DNA from: Cladorhizidae sp. MBARI D1340-BT2
Taxonomy: Eukaryota; Porifera; Demospongiae; Poecilosclerida; Cladorhizidae
Assembly (NCBI GenBank): GCA_028752905.1
Contig: JAQNBH010000022.1
Span: forward strand, 806,001-870,000
Direction of reading: 5' to 3'
DNA length: 64,000 nucleotides
The notes beneath the pieces are model-generated. The model ran no database searches, had not been told where the DNA came from, and saw only the letters and a list, made by a program, of their open reading frames with translations. Below are positions 38,920 through 53,265 of this stretch, piece after piece. The number at the start of each line of letters is the position of its first letter. Positions within the stretch are counted from its first letter, which is position 1. Position numbers and translations under genes: made by a program.

Positions 38920-41900
38920 CAGGCCACCGCTTTGGCAACTGGAAAACGCCAGGAAAGATCGCAAACCTTAACACTTCAAATCACCATAACTTGCTAATAC
39001 TTAGAGTACTCAAAATTTTGGCACGTACAAAAGACAGATAATTAGAAGGGCTATCCGGTGGTATAAAAATTTCTTTTTTGGGTAAAGTGTAGAAAAGTTA
39101 TGAGCTTTACGGCAAAATAACAAGATTTTGGGGGGGAAAATGAGAAACATATAGACCAAATTAGGGCAAATATCAAGATAGAGAACACATAATGAAACCT
39201 ATCATTAGAATCATATCAAGTCCATTACAGTGAAGTGTGCAGAATATTATGGATGTTTGATATCAACAGAGAGCACAGGGAGAGACCTATCTTAATAGCT
39301 ATATATCAAGTTTATACAGTGAAGTGTGGAGAATCTATGAAGCTAACCTGTTTAGCATCAAGATAGAGAACACATAGAGAAACCTATCTTGTGATTCTAT
39401 GTATGCAGAATATACGGATGTTTGGTATCAAGAGAGAGAACAGAGAGAGGCCTACCTTTAGAGCTATATATCAAGTCTATTCAGTGAAGTGTGGAGAATC
39501 TATGAAGCTAACATGTTTAGCTCAAGATAGAGAACACTGAGAGATACCTATCTTGCAAGTCCATTACAGTGAAGTGTGCAGAATATATGGATGTTTGGTA
39601 TCAAGAGAGAGCACTTAGAGAGTCCTATCTTAATAGCTATACATCAAGTCTATTCAGTGAAGTGTGGATAATCTACGAAGCTAACATGTTTAGCATCAAG
39701 TAAGAGTACAATTCATAACTGCCCTAATTAACAAGACCAAAGTCCCAGATTTTGTCAACTGATAGAGAAGGCCCTTATCTGCAACATGTCAACAGATTAT
39801 CAATAAATGTAGTGGTTTTTCACTGGCAGGCCACCGCTTTGGCAACTGGAAAACGCCAGGAAAGATCGCAAACCTTAACACTTCAAATCACCATAACTTG
39901 TTAATACCTCAAGTACTCAAAATTTTGGCACGTACAAAAGACAGATAATCAGAAGGGCTATCCGTTGATATAAAATTTATCTTTTTTGAGTAAAGTGTAG
40001 AAAGGTTATGAGCTTTACGGCAAAATAACAAGATTTTTGGGGGGAAAATGAGAAACATATAGACCAAATTAGGGCAAATATCAAGATAGAGAACACATAA
40101 TGAAACCTATCATTAGAATCATATCAAGTACATTACAGTGAAGTGTGCAGAATATTATGGATGTTTGATATCAACAGAGAGCACAGGGAGAGACCTATCT
40201 TAATAGCTATATATCAAGTTTATACAGTGAAGTGTGGAGAATCTATGAAGCTAACCTGTTTAGCATCAAGATAGAGAACACATAGAGAAACCTATCTTGT
40301 GATTCTATGTATGCAGAATATACGGATGTTTGGTATCAAGAGAGAGAACAGAGAGAGGCCTACCTTTAGAGCTATATATCAAGTCTATTCAGTGAAGTGT
40401 GGAGAATCTATGAAGCTAACATGTTTAGCTCAAGATAGAGAACACTGAGAGATACCTATCTTGCAAGTCCATTACAGTGAAGTGTGCAGAATATATGGAT
40501 GTTTGGTATCAAGAGAGAGCACTTAGAGAGTCCTATCTTAATAGCTATACATCAAGTCTATTCAGTGAAGTGTGGATAATCTACGAAGCTAACATGTTTA
40601 GCATCAAGTAAGAGTACAATTCATAACTGCCCTAATTAACAAGACCAAAGTCCCAGATTTTGTCAACTGATAGAGAAGGCCCTTATCTGCAACATGTCAA
40701 CAGATTATCAATAAATGTAGTGGTTTTTCACTGGCAGGCCACCGCTTTGGCAACTGGAAAACGCCAGGAAAGATCGCAAACCTTAACACTTCAAATCACC
40801 ATAACTTGCTAATACTTAGAGTACTCAAAATTTTGGCACGTACAAAAGACAGATAATCAGAAGGGCTATCCGTTGATATAAAATTTATCTTTTTTGAGTA
40901 AAGTGTAGAAAAGTTATGAGCTTTACGGCAAAATAACAAGATTTTTTGGGGGAAAATAAGAAACATATAGACCAAATTAGGGCAAATATCAAGATAGAGA
41001 ACACATAATGAAACCTATCATTAGAATCATATCAAGTACATTACAGTGAAGTGTGCAGAATATTATGGATGTTTGATATCAACAGAGAGCACAGGGAGAG
41101 ACCTATCTTAAAAGCTATATATCAAGTTTATACAGTGAAGTGTGGAGAATCTATGAAGCTAACCTGTTTAGCATCAAGATAGAGAACACATAGAGAAACC
41201 TATCTTGTGATTCTATGTATGCAGAATATACGGATGTTTGGTATCAAGAGAGAGAACAGAGAGAGGCCTACCTTTAGAGCTATATATCAAGTCTATTCAG
41301 TGAAGTGTGGAGAATCTATGAAGCTAACATATTTAGCTCAAGATAGAGAACACTGAGAGATACCTATCTTGCAAGTCCATTACAGTGAAGTGTGCAGAAT
41401 ATATGGATGTTTGGTATCAAGAGAGAGCACTTAGAGAGTCCTATCTTAATAGCTATACATCAAGTCTATTCAGTGAAGTGTGGATAATCTACGAAGCTAA
41501 CATGTTTAGCATCAAGTAAGAGTACAATTCATAACTGCCCTAATTAACAAGACCAAAGTCCCAGATTTTGTCAACTGATAGAGAAGGCCCTTATCTGCAA
41601 CATGTCAACAGATTATCAATAAATGTAGTGGTTTTTCACTGGCAGGCCACCGCTTTGGCAACTGGAAAACGCCAGGAAAGATCGCAAACCTTAACACTTC
41701 AAATCACCATAACTTGCTAATACTTAGAGTACTCAAAATTTTGGCACGTACAAAAGACAGATAATCAGAAGGGCTATCCGTTGATATAAAATTTATCTTT
41801 TTTGAGTAAAGTATAGAAAAGTTATGAGCTTTACGGCAAAATAACAAGATTTTTTGGGGGAAAATGAGAAACATATAGACCAAATTAGGGCAAATATCAA

Positions 41901-44900
41901 TATAGAGAACACATAATGAAACCTATCATTCGAATCATATCAAGTCCATTACAGTGAAGTGTGCAGAATATTATGGATGTTTGATATCAACAGAGAGCAC
42001 AGGGAGAGACCTATCTTAATAGCTATATATCAAGTTTATACAGTGAAGTGTGGAGAATCTATGAAGCTAACCTGTTTAGCATCAAGATAGAGAACACATA
42101 GAGAAACCTATCTTGTGATTCTATGTATGCAGAATATACGGATGTTTGGTATCAAGAGAGAGAACAGAGAGAGGCCTACCTTTAGAGCTATATATCAAGT
42201 CTATTCAGTGACGTGTGGAGAATCTATGAAGCTAACATGTTTAGCTCAAGATAGAGAACACTGAGAGATACCTATCTTGCAAGTCCATTACAGTGAAGTG
42301 TGCAGAATATATGGATGTTTGGTATCAAGAGAGAGCACTTAGAGAGTCCTATCTTAATAGCTATACATCAAGTCTATTCAGTGAAGTGTGGATAATCTAC
42401 GAAGCTAACATGTTTAGCATCAAGTAAGAGTACAATTCATAACTGCCCTAATTAACAAGACCAAAGTCCCAGATTTTGTCAACTGATAGAGAAGGCCCTT
42501 ATCTGCAACATGTCAACAGATTATCAATAAATGTAGTGGTTTTTCACTGGCAGGCCACCGCTTTGGCAACTGGAAAACGCCAGGAAAGATCGCAAACCTT
42601 AACACTTCAAATCACCATAACTTGCTAATACTTAGAGTACTCAAAATTTTGGCACGTACAAAAGACAGATAATTAGAAGGGCTATCCGGTGGTATAAAAA
42701 TTTCTTTTTTGGGTAAAGTGTAGAAAAGTTATGAGCTTTACGGCAAAATAACAAGATTTTGGGGGGGAAAATGAGAAACATATAGACCAAATTAGGGCAA
42801 ATATCAAGATAGAGAACACATAATGAAACCTATCATTAGAATCATATCAAGTCCATTACAGTTAAGTGTGCAGAATATTATGGATGTTTGATATCAACAG
42901 AGAGCACAGGGAGAGACCTATCTTAATAGCTATATATCAAGTTTATACAGTGAAGTGTGGAGAATCTATGAAGCTAACCTGTTTAGCATCAAGATAGAGA
43001 ACACATAGAGAAACCTATCTTGTGATTCTATGTATGCAGAATATACGGATGTTTGGTATCAAGAGAGAGAACAGAGAGAGGCCTACCTTTAGAGCTATAT
43101 ATCAAGTCTATTCAGTGAAGTGTGGAGAATCTATGAAGCTAACATGTTTAGCTCAAGATAGAGAACACTGAGAGATATCTATCTTGCAAGTCCATTACAG
43201 TGAAGTGTGCAGAATATATGGATGTTTGGTATCAAGAGAGAGCACTTAGAGAGTCCTATCTTAATAGCTATACATCAAGTCTATTCAGTGAAGTGTGGAT
43301 AATCTACGAAGCTAACATGTTTAGCATCAAGTAAGAGTACAATTCATAACTGCCCTAATTAACAAGACCAAAGTCCCAGATTTTGTCAACTGATAGAGAA
43401 GGCCCTTATCTGCAACATGTCAACAGATTATCAATAAATGTAGTGGTTTTTCACTGGCAGGCCACCGCTTTGGCAACTGGAAAACGCCAGGAAAGATCGC
43501 AAACCTTAACACTTCAAATCACCATAACTTGCTAATACCTCGAGTACTCAAAATTTTGGCACGTACAAAAGACAGATAATCAGAAGGGCTATCCGTTGAT
43601 ATAAAATTTATCTTTTTTGAGTAAAGTGTAGAAAGGTTATGAGCTTTACGGCAAAATAACAAGATTTTTGGGGGGGAAATGAGAAACATATAGACCAAAT
43701 TAGGGCAAATATCAATATAGAGAACACATAATGAAACCTATCATTCGAATCATATCAAGTCCATTACAGTGAAGTGTGCAGAATATTATGGATGTTTGAT
43801 ATCAACAGAGAGCACAGGGAGAGACCTATCTTAATAGCTATATATCAAGTTTATACAGTGAAGTGTGGAGAATCTATGAAGCTAACCTGTTTAGCATCAA
43901 GATAGAGAACACATAGAGAAACCTATCTTGTGATTCTATGTATGCAGAATATACGGATGTTTGGTATCAAGAGAGAGAACAGAGAGAGGCCTACCTTTAG
44001 AGCTATATATCAAGTCTATTCAGTGACGTGTGGAGAATCTATGAAGCTAACATGTTTAGCTCAAGATAGAGAACACTGAGAGATACCTATCTTGCAAGTC
44101 CATTACAGTGAAGTGTGCAGAATATATGGATGTTTGGTATCAAGAGAGAGCACTTAGAGAGTCCTATCTTAATAGCTATACATCAAGTCTATTCAGTGAA
44201 GTGTGGATAATCTACGAAGCTAACATGTTTAGCATCAAGTAAGAGTACAATTCATAACTGCCCTAATTAACAAGACCAAAGTCCCAGATTTTGTCAACTG
44301 ATAGAGAAGGCCCTTATCTGCAACATGTCAACAGATTATCAATAAATGTAGTGGTTTTTCACTGGCAGGCCACCGCTTTGGCAACTGGAAAACGCCAGGA
44401 AAGATCGCAAACCTTAACACTTCAAATCACCATAACTTGCTAATACTTAGAGTACTCAAAATTTTGGCACGTACAAAAGACAGATAATTAGAAGGGCTAT
44501 CCGGTGGTATAAAAATTTCTTTTTTGGGTAAAGTGTAGAAAAGTTATGAGCTTTACGGCAAAATAACAAGATTTTGGGGGGGAAAATGAGAAACATATAG
44601 ACCAAATTAGGGCAAATATCAAGATAGAGAACACATAATGAAACCTATCATTAGAATCATATCAAGTCCATTACAGTGAAGTGTGCAGAATATTATGGAT
44701 GTTTGATATCAACAGAGAGCACAGGGAGAGACCTATCTTAATAGCTATATATCAAGTTTATACAGTGAAGTGTGGAGAATCTATGAAGCTAACCTGTTTA
44801 GCATCAAGATAGAGAACACATAGAGAAACCTATCTTGTGATTCTATGTATGCAGAATATACGGATGTTTGGTATCAAGAGAGAGAACAGAGAGAGGCCTA

Positions 44901-47900
44901 CCTTTAGAGCTATATATCAAGTCTATTCAGTGAAGTGTGGAGAATCTATGAAGCTAACATGTTTAGCTCAAGATAGAGAACACTGAGAGATACCTATCTT
45001 GCAAGTCCATTACAGTGAAGTGTGCAGAATATATGGATGTTTGGTATCAAGAGAGAGCACTTAGAGAGTCCTATCTTAATAGCTATACATCAAGTCTATT
45101 CAGTGAAGTGTGGATAATCTACGAAGCTAACATGTTTAGCATCAAGTAAGAGTACAATTCATAACTGCCCTAATTAACAAGACCAAAGTCCCAGATTTTG
45201 TCAACTGATAGAGAAGGCCCTTATCTGCAACATGTCAACAGATTATCAATAAATGTAGTGGTTTTTCACTGGCAGGCCACCGCTTTGGCAACTGGAAAAC
45301 GCCAGGAAAGATCGCAAACCTTAACACTTCAAATCACCATAACTTGCTAATACTTAGAGTACTCAAAATTTTGGCACGTACAAAAGACAGATAATCAGAA
45401 GGGCTATCCGTTGATATAAAATTTATCTTTTTTGAGTAAAGTGTAGAAAAGTTATGAGCTTTACGGCAAAATAACAAGATTTTTGGGGGGAAAATGAGAA
45501 ACATATAGACCAAATTAGGGCAAATATCAATATAGAGAACACATAATGAAACCTATCATTCGAATCATATCAAGTCCATTACAGTGAAGTATGCAGAATA
45601 TTATGGATGTTTGATATCAACAGAGAGCACAGGGAGAGACCTATCTTAATAGCTATATATCAAGTTTATACAGTGAAGTGTGGAGAATCTATGAAGCTAA
45701 CCTGTTTAGCATCAAGATAGAGAACACATAGAGAAACCTATCTTGTGATTCTATGTATGCAGAATATACGGATGTTTGGTATCAAGAGAGAGAACAGAGA
45801 GAGGCCTACCTTTAGAGCTATATATCAAGTCTATTCAGTGACGTGTGGAGAATCTATGAAGCTAACATGTTTAGCTCAAGATAGAGAACACTGAGAGATA
45901 CCTATCTTGCAAGTCCATTACAGTGAAGTGTGCAGAATATATGGATGTTTGGTATCAAGAGAGAGCACTTAGAGAGTCCTATCTTAATAGCTATACATCA
46001 AGTCTATTCAGTGAAGTGTGGATAATCTACGAAGCTAACATGTTTAGCATCAAGTAAGAGTACAATTCATAACTGCCCTAATTAACAAGACCAAAGTCCC
46101 AGATTTTGTCAACTGATAGAGAAGGCCCTTATCTGCAACATGTCAACAGATTATCAATAAATGTAGTGGTTTTTCACTGGCAGGCCACCGCTTTGGCAAC
46201 TGGAAAACGCCAGGAGAGATCGCAAACCTTAACACTTCAAATCACCATAACTTGCTAATACTTAGAGTACTCAAAATTTTGGCACATACAAAAGACAGAT
46301 AATTAGAAGGGCTATCCGGTGATATAAATATTTCTTTTTTGGATAAAGTGTAGAAAAGTTATGAGCTTTACGGCAAAATAACAAGATTTTGGGGGGGAAA
46401 ATGAGAAACATATAGACCAAATTAGGGCAAATATCAAGATAGAGAACACATAATGAAACCTATCATTCGAATCATATCAAGTCCATTACAGTGAAGTGTG
46501 CAGAATATTATGGATGTTTGATATCAACAGAGAGCACAGGGAGAGACCTATCTTAATAGCTATATATCAAGTTTATACAGTGAAGTGTGGAGAATCTATG
46601 AAGCTAACCTGTTTAGCATCAAGATAGAGAACACATAGAGAAACCTATCTTGTGATTCTATGTATGCAGAATATACGGATGTTTGGTATCAAGAGAGAGA
46701 ACAGAGAGAGGCCTACCTTTAGAGCTATATATCAAGTCTATTCAGTGAAGTGTGGAGAATCTATGAAGCTAACATGTTTAGCTCAAGATAGAGAACACTG
46801 AGAGATACCTATCTTGCAAGTCCATTACAGTGAAGTGTGCAGAATATATGGATGTTTGTTATCAAGAGAGAGCACTTAGAGAGTCCTATCTTAATAGCTA
46901 TACATCAAGTCTATTCAGTGAAGTGTGGATAATCTACGAAGCTAACATGTTTAGCATCAAGTAAGAGTACAATTCATAACTGCCCTAATTAACAAGACCA
47001 AAGTCCCAGATTTTGTCAACTGATAGAGAAGGCCCTTATCTGCAACATGTCAACAGATTATCAATAAATGTAGTGGTTTTTCACTGGCAGGCCACCGCTT
47101 TGGCAACTGGAAAACGCCAGGAAAGATCGCAAACCTTAACACTTCAAATCACCATAACTTGCTAATACTTAGAGTACTCAAAATTTTGGCACATACAAAA
47201 GACAGATAATTAGAAGGGCTATCCGGTGGTATAAAAATTTCTTTTTTGGGTAAAGTGTAGAAAAGTTATGAGCTTTACGGCAAAATAACAAGATTTTGGG
47301 GGGGAAAATGAGAAACATATAGACCAAATTAGGGCAAATATCAAGATAGAGAACACATAATGAAACCTATCATTAGAATCATATCAAGTCCATTACAGTG
47401 AAGTATGCAGAATATTATGGATGTTTGATATCAACAGAGAGCACAGGGAGAGACCTATCTTAATAGCTATATATCAAGTTTATACAGTGAAGTGTGGAGA
47501 ATCTATGAAGCTAACCTGTTTAGCATCAAGATAGAGAACACATAGAGAAACCTATCTTGTGATTCTATGTATGCAGAATATACGGATGTTTGGTATCAAG
47601 AGAGAGAACAGAGAGAGGCCTACCTTTAGAGCTATATATCAAGTCTATTCAGTGAAGTGTGGAGAATCTATGAAGCTAACATGTTTAGCTCAAGATAGAG
47701 AACACTGAGAGATACCTATCTTGCAAGTCCATTACAGTGAAGTGTGCAGAATATATGGATGTTTGGTATCAAGAGAGAGCACTTAGAGAGTCCTATCTTA
47801 ATAGCTATACATCAAGTCTATTCAGTGAAGTGTGGATAATCTACGAAGCTAACATGTTTAGCATCAAGTAAGAGTACAATTCATAACTGCCCTAATTAAC

Positions 47901-47994
47901 AAGACCAAAGTCCCAGATTTTGTCAACTGATAGAGAAGGCCCTTATCTGCAACATGTCAACAGATTATCAATAAATGTAGTGGTTTTTCACTGG

Positions 47995-49809
47995 CAGGCC
48001 ACCGCTTTGGCAACTGGAAAACGCCAGGAAAGATCGCAAACCTTAACACTTCAAATCACCATAACTTGCTAATACCTCGAGTACTCAAAATTTTGGCACG
48101 TACAAAAGACAGATAATCAGAAGGGCTATCCGTTGATATAAAATTTATCTTTTTTGAGTAAAGTGTAGAAAGGTTATGAGCTTTACGGCAAAATAACAAG
48201 ATTTTTGGGGGGAAAATGAGAAACATATAGACCAAATTAGGGCAAATATCAATATAGAGAACACATAATGAAACCTATCATTCGAATCATATCAAGTCCA
48301 TTACAGTGAAGTGTGCAGAATATTATGGATGTTTGATATCAACAGAGAGCACAGGGAGAGACCTATCTTAATAGCTATATATCAAGTTTATACAGTGAAG
48401 TGTGGAGAATCTATGAAGCTAACCTGTTTAGCATCAAGATAGAGAACACATAGAGAAACCTATCTTGTGATTCTATGTATGCAGAATATACGGATGTTTG
48501 GTATCAAGAGAGAGAACAGAGAGAGGCCTACCTTTAGAGCTATATATCAAGTCTATTCAGTGACGTGTGGAGAATCTATGAAGCTAACATGTTTAGCTCA
48601 AGATAGAGAACACTGAGAGATACCTATCTTGCAAGTCCATTACAGTGAAGTGTGCAGAATATATGGATGTTTGGTATCAAGAGAGAGCACTTAGAGAGTC
48701 CTATCTTAATAGCTATACATCAAGTCTATTCAGTGAAGTGTGGATAATCTACGAAGCTAACATGTTTAGCATCAAGTAAGAGTACAATTCATAACTGCCC
48801 TAATTAACAAGACCAAAGTCCCAGATTTTGTCAACTGATAGAGAAGGCCCTTATCTGCAACATGTCAACAGATTATCAATAAATGTAGTGGTTTTTCACT
48901 GGCAGGCCACCGCTTTGGCAACTGGAAAACGCCAGGAAAGATCGCAAACCTTAACACTTCAAATCACCATAACTTGCTAATACTTAGAGTACTCAAAATT
49001 TTGGCACATACAAAAGACAGATAATTAGAAGGGCTATCCGGTGATATAAATATTTCTTTTTTGGATAAAGTGTAGAAAAGTTATGAGCTTTACGGCAAAA
49101 TAACAAGATTTTGGGGGGGAAAATGAGAAACATATAGACCAAATTAGGGCAAATATCAAGATAGAGAACACATAATGAAACCTATCATTCGAATCATATC
49201 AAGTCCATTACAGTGAAGTGTGCAGAATATTATGGATGTTTGATATCAACAGAGAGCACAGGGAGAGACCTATCTTAAAAGCTATATATCAAGTTTATAC
49301 AGTGAAGTGTGGAGAATCTATGAAGCTAACCTGTTTAGCATCAAGATAGAGAACACATAGAGAAACCTATCTTGTGATTCTATGTATGCAGAATATACGG
49401 ATGTTTGGTATCAAGAGAGAGAACAGAGAGAGGCCTACCTTTAGAGCTATATATCAAGTCTATTCAGTGACGTGTGGAGAATCTATGAAGCTAACATGTT
49501 TAGCTCAAGATAGAGAACACTGAGAGATACCTATCTTGCAAGTCCATTACAGTGAAGTGTGCAGAATATATGGATGTTTGGTATCAAGAGAGAGCACTTA
49601 GAGAGTCCTATCTTAATAGCTATACATCAAGTCTATTCAGTGAAGTGTGGATAATCTACGAAGCTAACATGTTTAGCATCAAGTAAGAGTACAATTCATA
49701 ACTGCCCTAATTAACAAGACCAAAGTCCCAGATTTTGTCAACTGATAGAGAAGGCCCTTATCTGCAACATGTCAACAGATTATCAATAAATGTAGTGGTT
49801 TTTCACTGG
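47995..49809 (+). repeat. Two-unit higher-order repeat, cctcgag + cacatac (1815 bp)
   Basis: A cctcgag unit (47995) followed by a cacatac unit with ataaatattt and ggataaag (48903). Same pair at 51451 and 53266. This copy has ttaaaagc in A1 of the second unit, unlike the other two. Confidence 0.75.
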
Positions 49810-50543
49810 CAGGCCACCGCTTTGGCAACTGGAAAACGCCAGGAAAGATCGCAAACCTTAACACTTCAAATCACCATAACTTGCTAATACTTAGAGTACT
49901 CAAAATTTTGGCACGTACAAAAGACAGATAATTAGAAGGGCTATCCGGTGATATAAAAATTTCTTTTTTGGGTAAAGTGTAGAAAAGTTATGAGCTTTAC
50001 GGCAAAATAACAAGATTTTGGGGGGGAAAATGAGAAACATATAGACCAAATTAGGGCAAATATCAAGATAGAGAACACATAATGAAACCTATCATTAGAA
50101 TCATATCAAGTCCATTACAGTGAAGTGTGCAGAATATTATGGATGTTTGATATCAACAGAGAGCACAGGGAGAGACCTATCTTAATAGCTATATATCAAG
50201 TTTATACAGTGAAGTGTGGAGAATCTATGAAGCTAACCTGTTTAGCATCAAGATAGAGAACACATAGAGAAACCTATCTTGTGATTCTATGTATGCAGAA
50301 TATACGGATGTTTGGTATCAAGAGAGAGCACTTAGAGAGTCCTATCTTAATAGCTATACATCAAGTCTATTCAGTGAAGTGTGGATAATCTACGAAGCTA
50401 ACATGTTTAGCATCAAGTAAGAGTACAATTCATAACTGACCTAATTAACAAGACCAAAGTCCCAGATTTTGTCAACTGATAGAGAAGGCCCTTATCTGCA
50501 ACATGTCAACAGATTATCAATAAATGTAGTGGTTTTTCACTGG
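49810..50543 (+). repeat. Isolated short unit, class S1 (734 bp)
   Basis: The only short unit in the right domain. S1 junction near 50329, in a cggt/cttagag background like the unit at 281 and unlike the cctcgag S1 units. The next unit has gacctaa, ttaccac and ggttg, again as at 1015. Confidence 0.88.
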
Positions 50544-51450
50544 CAGGCCACCGCTTTGGCAACTGGAAAACGCCAGGAAAGATCGCAAACCTTACCACTT
50601 CAAATCACCATAACTTGCTAATACTTAGAGTACTCAAAATTTTGGCACGTACAAAAGACAGATAATTAGAAGGGCTATCCGGTGATATAAAAATTTCTTT
50701 TTTGGGTAAAGTGTAGAAAAGTTATGAGCTTTACGGCAAAATAACAAGATTTTGGGGGGGGGAATGAGAAACATATAGACCAAATTAGGGCAAATATCAA
50801 GATAGAGAACACATAATGAAACCTATCATTAGAATCATATCAAGTCCATTACAGTGAAGTGTGCAGAATATTATGGTTGTTTGATATCAACAGAGAGCAC
50901 AGGGAGAGACCTATCTTAATAGCTATATATCAAGTTTATACAGTGAAGTGTGGAGAATCTATGAAGCTAACCTGTTTAGCATCAAGATAGAGAACACATA
51001 GAGAAACCTATCTTGTGATTCTATGTATGCAGAATATACGGATGTTTGGTATCAAGAGAGAGAACAGAGAGAGGCCTACCTTTAGAGCTATATATCAAGT
51101 CTATTCAGTGAAGTGTGGAGAATCTATGAAGCTAACATGTTTAGCTCAAGATAGAGAACACTGAGAGATATCTATCTTGCAAGTCCATTACAGTGAAGTG
51201 TGCAGAATATATGGATGTTTGGTATCAAGAGAGAGCACTTAGAGAGTCCTATCTTAATAGCTATACATCAAGTCTATTCAGTGAAGTGTGGATAATCTAT
51301 GAAGCTAACATGTTTAGCATCAAGTAAGAGTACAATTCATAACTGCCCTAATTAACAAGACCAAAGTCCCAGATTTTGTCAACTGATAGAGAAGGCCCTT
51401 ATCTGCAACATGTCAACAGATTATCAATAAATGTAGTGGTTTTTCACTGG
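49810..51450 (+). repeat. Left-type two-unit patch inside the right domain (1641 bp)
   Basis: S1 unit plus a gacctaa/ttaccac/ggttg long unit: the same lengths and marks as 281-1921. It sits between the first and second cctcgag+cacatac dimers. The end of the second unit carries gagatatctatc (about 51165), seen also near 43174 in a right-domain unit, so the patch appears to end inside this unit. Confidence 0.75.
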
Positions 51451-53265
51451 CAGGCCACCGCTTTGGCAACTGGAAAACGCCAGGAAAGATCGCAAACCTT
51501 AACACTTCAAATCACCATAACTTGCTAATACCTCGAGTACTCAAAATTTTGGCACGTACAAAAGACAGATAATCAGAAGGGCTATCCGTTGATATAAAAT
51601 TTATCTTTTTTGAGTAAAGTGTAGAAAGGTTATGAGCTTTACGGCAAAATAACAAGATTTTTGGGGGGAAAATGAGAAACATATAGACCAAATTAGGGCA
51701 AATATCAATATAGAGAACACATAATGAAACCTATCATTCGAATCATATCAAGTCCATTACAGTGAAGTGTGCAGAATATTATGGATGTTTGATATCAACA
51801 GAGAGCACAGGGAGAGACCTATCTTAATAGCTATATATCAAGTTTATACAGTGAAGTGTGGAGAATCTATGAAGCTAACCTGTTTAGCATCAAGATAGAG
51901 AACACATAGAGAAACCTATCTTGTGATTCTATGTATGCAGAATATACGGATGTTTGGTATCAAGAGAGAGAACAGAGAGAGGCCTACCTTTAGAGCTATA
52001 TATCAAGTCTATTCAGTGACGTGTGGAGAATCTATGAAGCTAACATGTTTAGCTCAAGATAGAGAACACTGAGAGATACCTATCTTGCAAGTCCATTACA
52101 GTGAAGTGTGCAGAATATATGGATGTTTGGTATCAAGAGAGAGCACTTAGAGAGTCCTATCTTAATAGCTATACATCAAGTCTATTCAGTGAAGTGTGGA
52201 TAATCTACGAAGCTAACATGTTTAGCATCAAGTAAGAGTACAATTCATAACTGCCCTAATTAACAAGACCAAAGTCCCAGATTTTGTCAACTGATAGAGA
52301 AGGCCCTTATCTGCAACATGTCAACAGATTATCAATAAATGTAGTGGTTTTTCACTGGCAGGCCACCGCTTTGGCAACTGGAAAACGCCAGGAAAGATCG
52401 CAAACCTTAACACTTCAAATCACCATAACTTGCTAATACTTAGAGTACTCAAAATTTTGGCACATACAAAAGACAGATAATTAGAAGGGCTATCCGGTGA
52501 TATAAATATTTCTTTTTTGGATAAAGTGTAGAAAAGTTATGAGCTTTACGGCAAAATAACAAGATTTTGGGGGGGAAAATGAGAAACATATAGACCAAAT
52601 TAGGGCAAATATCAAGATAGAGAACACATAATGAAACCTATCATTCGAATCATATCAAGTCCATTACAGTGAAGTGTGCAGAATATTATGGATGTTTGAT
52701 ATCAACAGAGAGCACAGGGAGAGACCTATCTTAATAGCTATATATCAAGTTTATACAGTGAAGTGTGGAGAATCTATGAAGCTAACCTGTTTAGCATCAA
52801 GATAGAGAACACATAGAGAAACCTATCTTGTGATTCTATGTATGCAGAATATACGGATGTTTGGTATCAAGAGAGAGAACAGAGAGAGGCCTACCTTTAG
52901 AGCTATATATCAAGTCTATTCAGTGACGTGTGGAGAATCTATGAAGCTAACATGTTTAGCTCAAGATAGAGAACACTGAGAGATACCTATCTTGCAAGTC
53001 CATTACAGTGAAGTGTGCAGAATATATGGATGTTTGGTATCAAGAGAGAGCACTTAGAGAGTCCTATCTTAATAGATATACATCAAGTCTATTCAGTGAA
53101 GTGTGGATTATCTACGAAGCTAACATGTTTAGCATCAAGTAAGAGTACAATTCATAACTGCCCTAATTAACAAGACCAAAGTCCCAGATTTTGTCAACTG
53201 ATAGAGAAGGCCCTTATCTGCAACATGTCAACAGATTATCAATAAATGTAGTGGTTTTTCACTGG
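51451..53265 (+). repeat. Two-unit higher-order repeat, second copy (1815 bp)
   Basis: cctcgag unit (51451) plus cacatac unit (52359). B3 of the second unit carries ggattatctacg near 53106, shared with the next copy. Confidence 0.78.

Noticed and set aside
46840..46865. Isolated substitutions such as gtttgttatc here, or gatttagtcaactg near 30675
   Set aside because: These are private single-base changes in one copy, with no structural context; ordinary mutation or sequencing error explains them.
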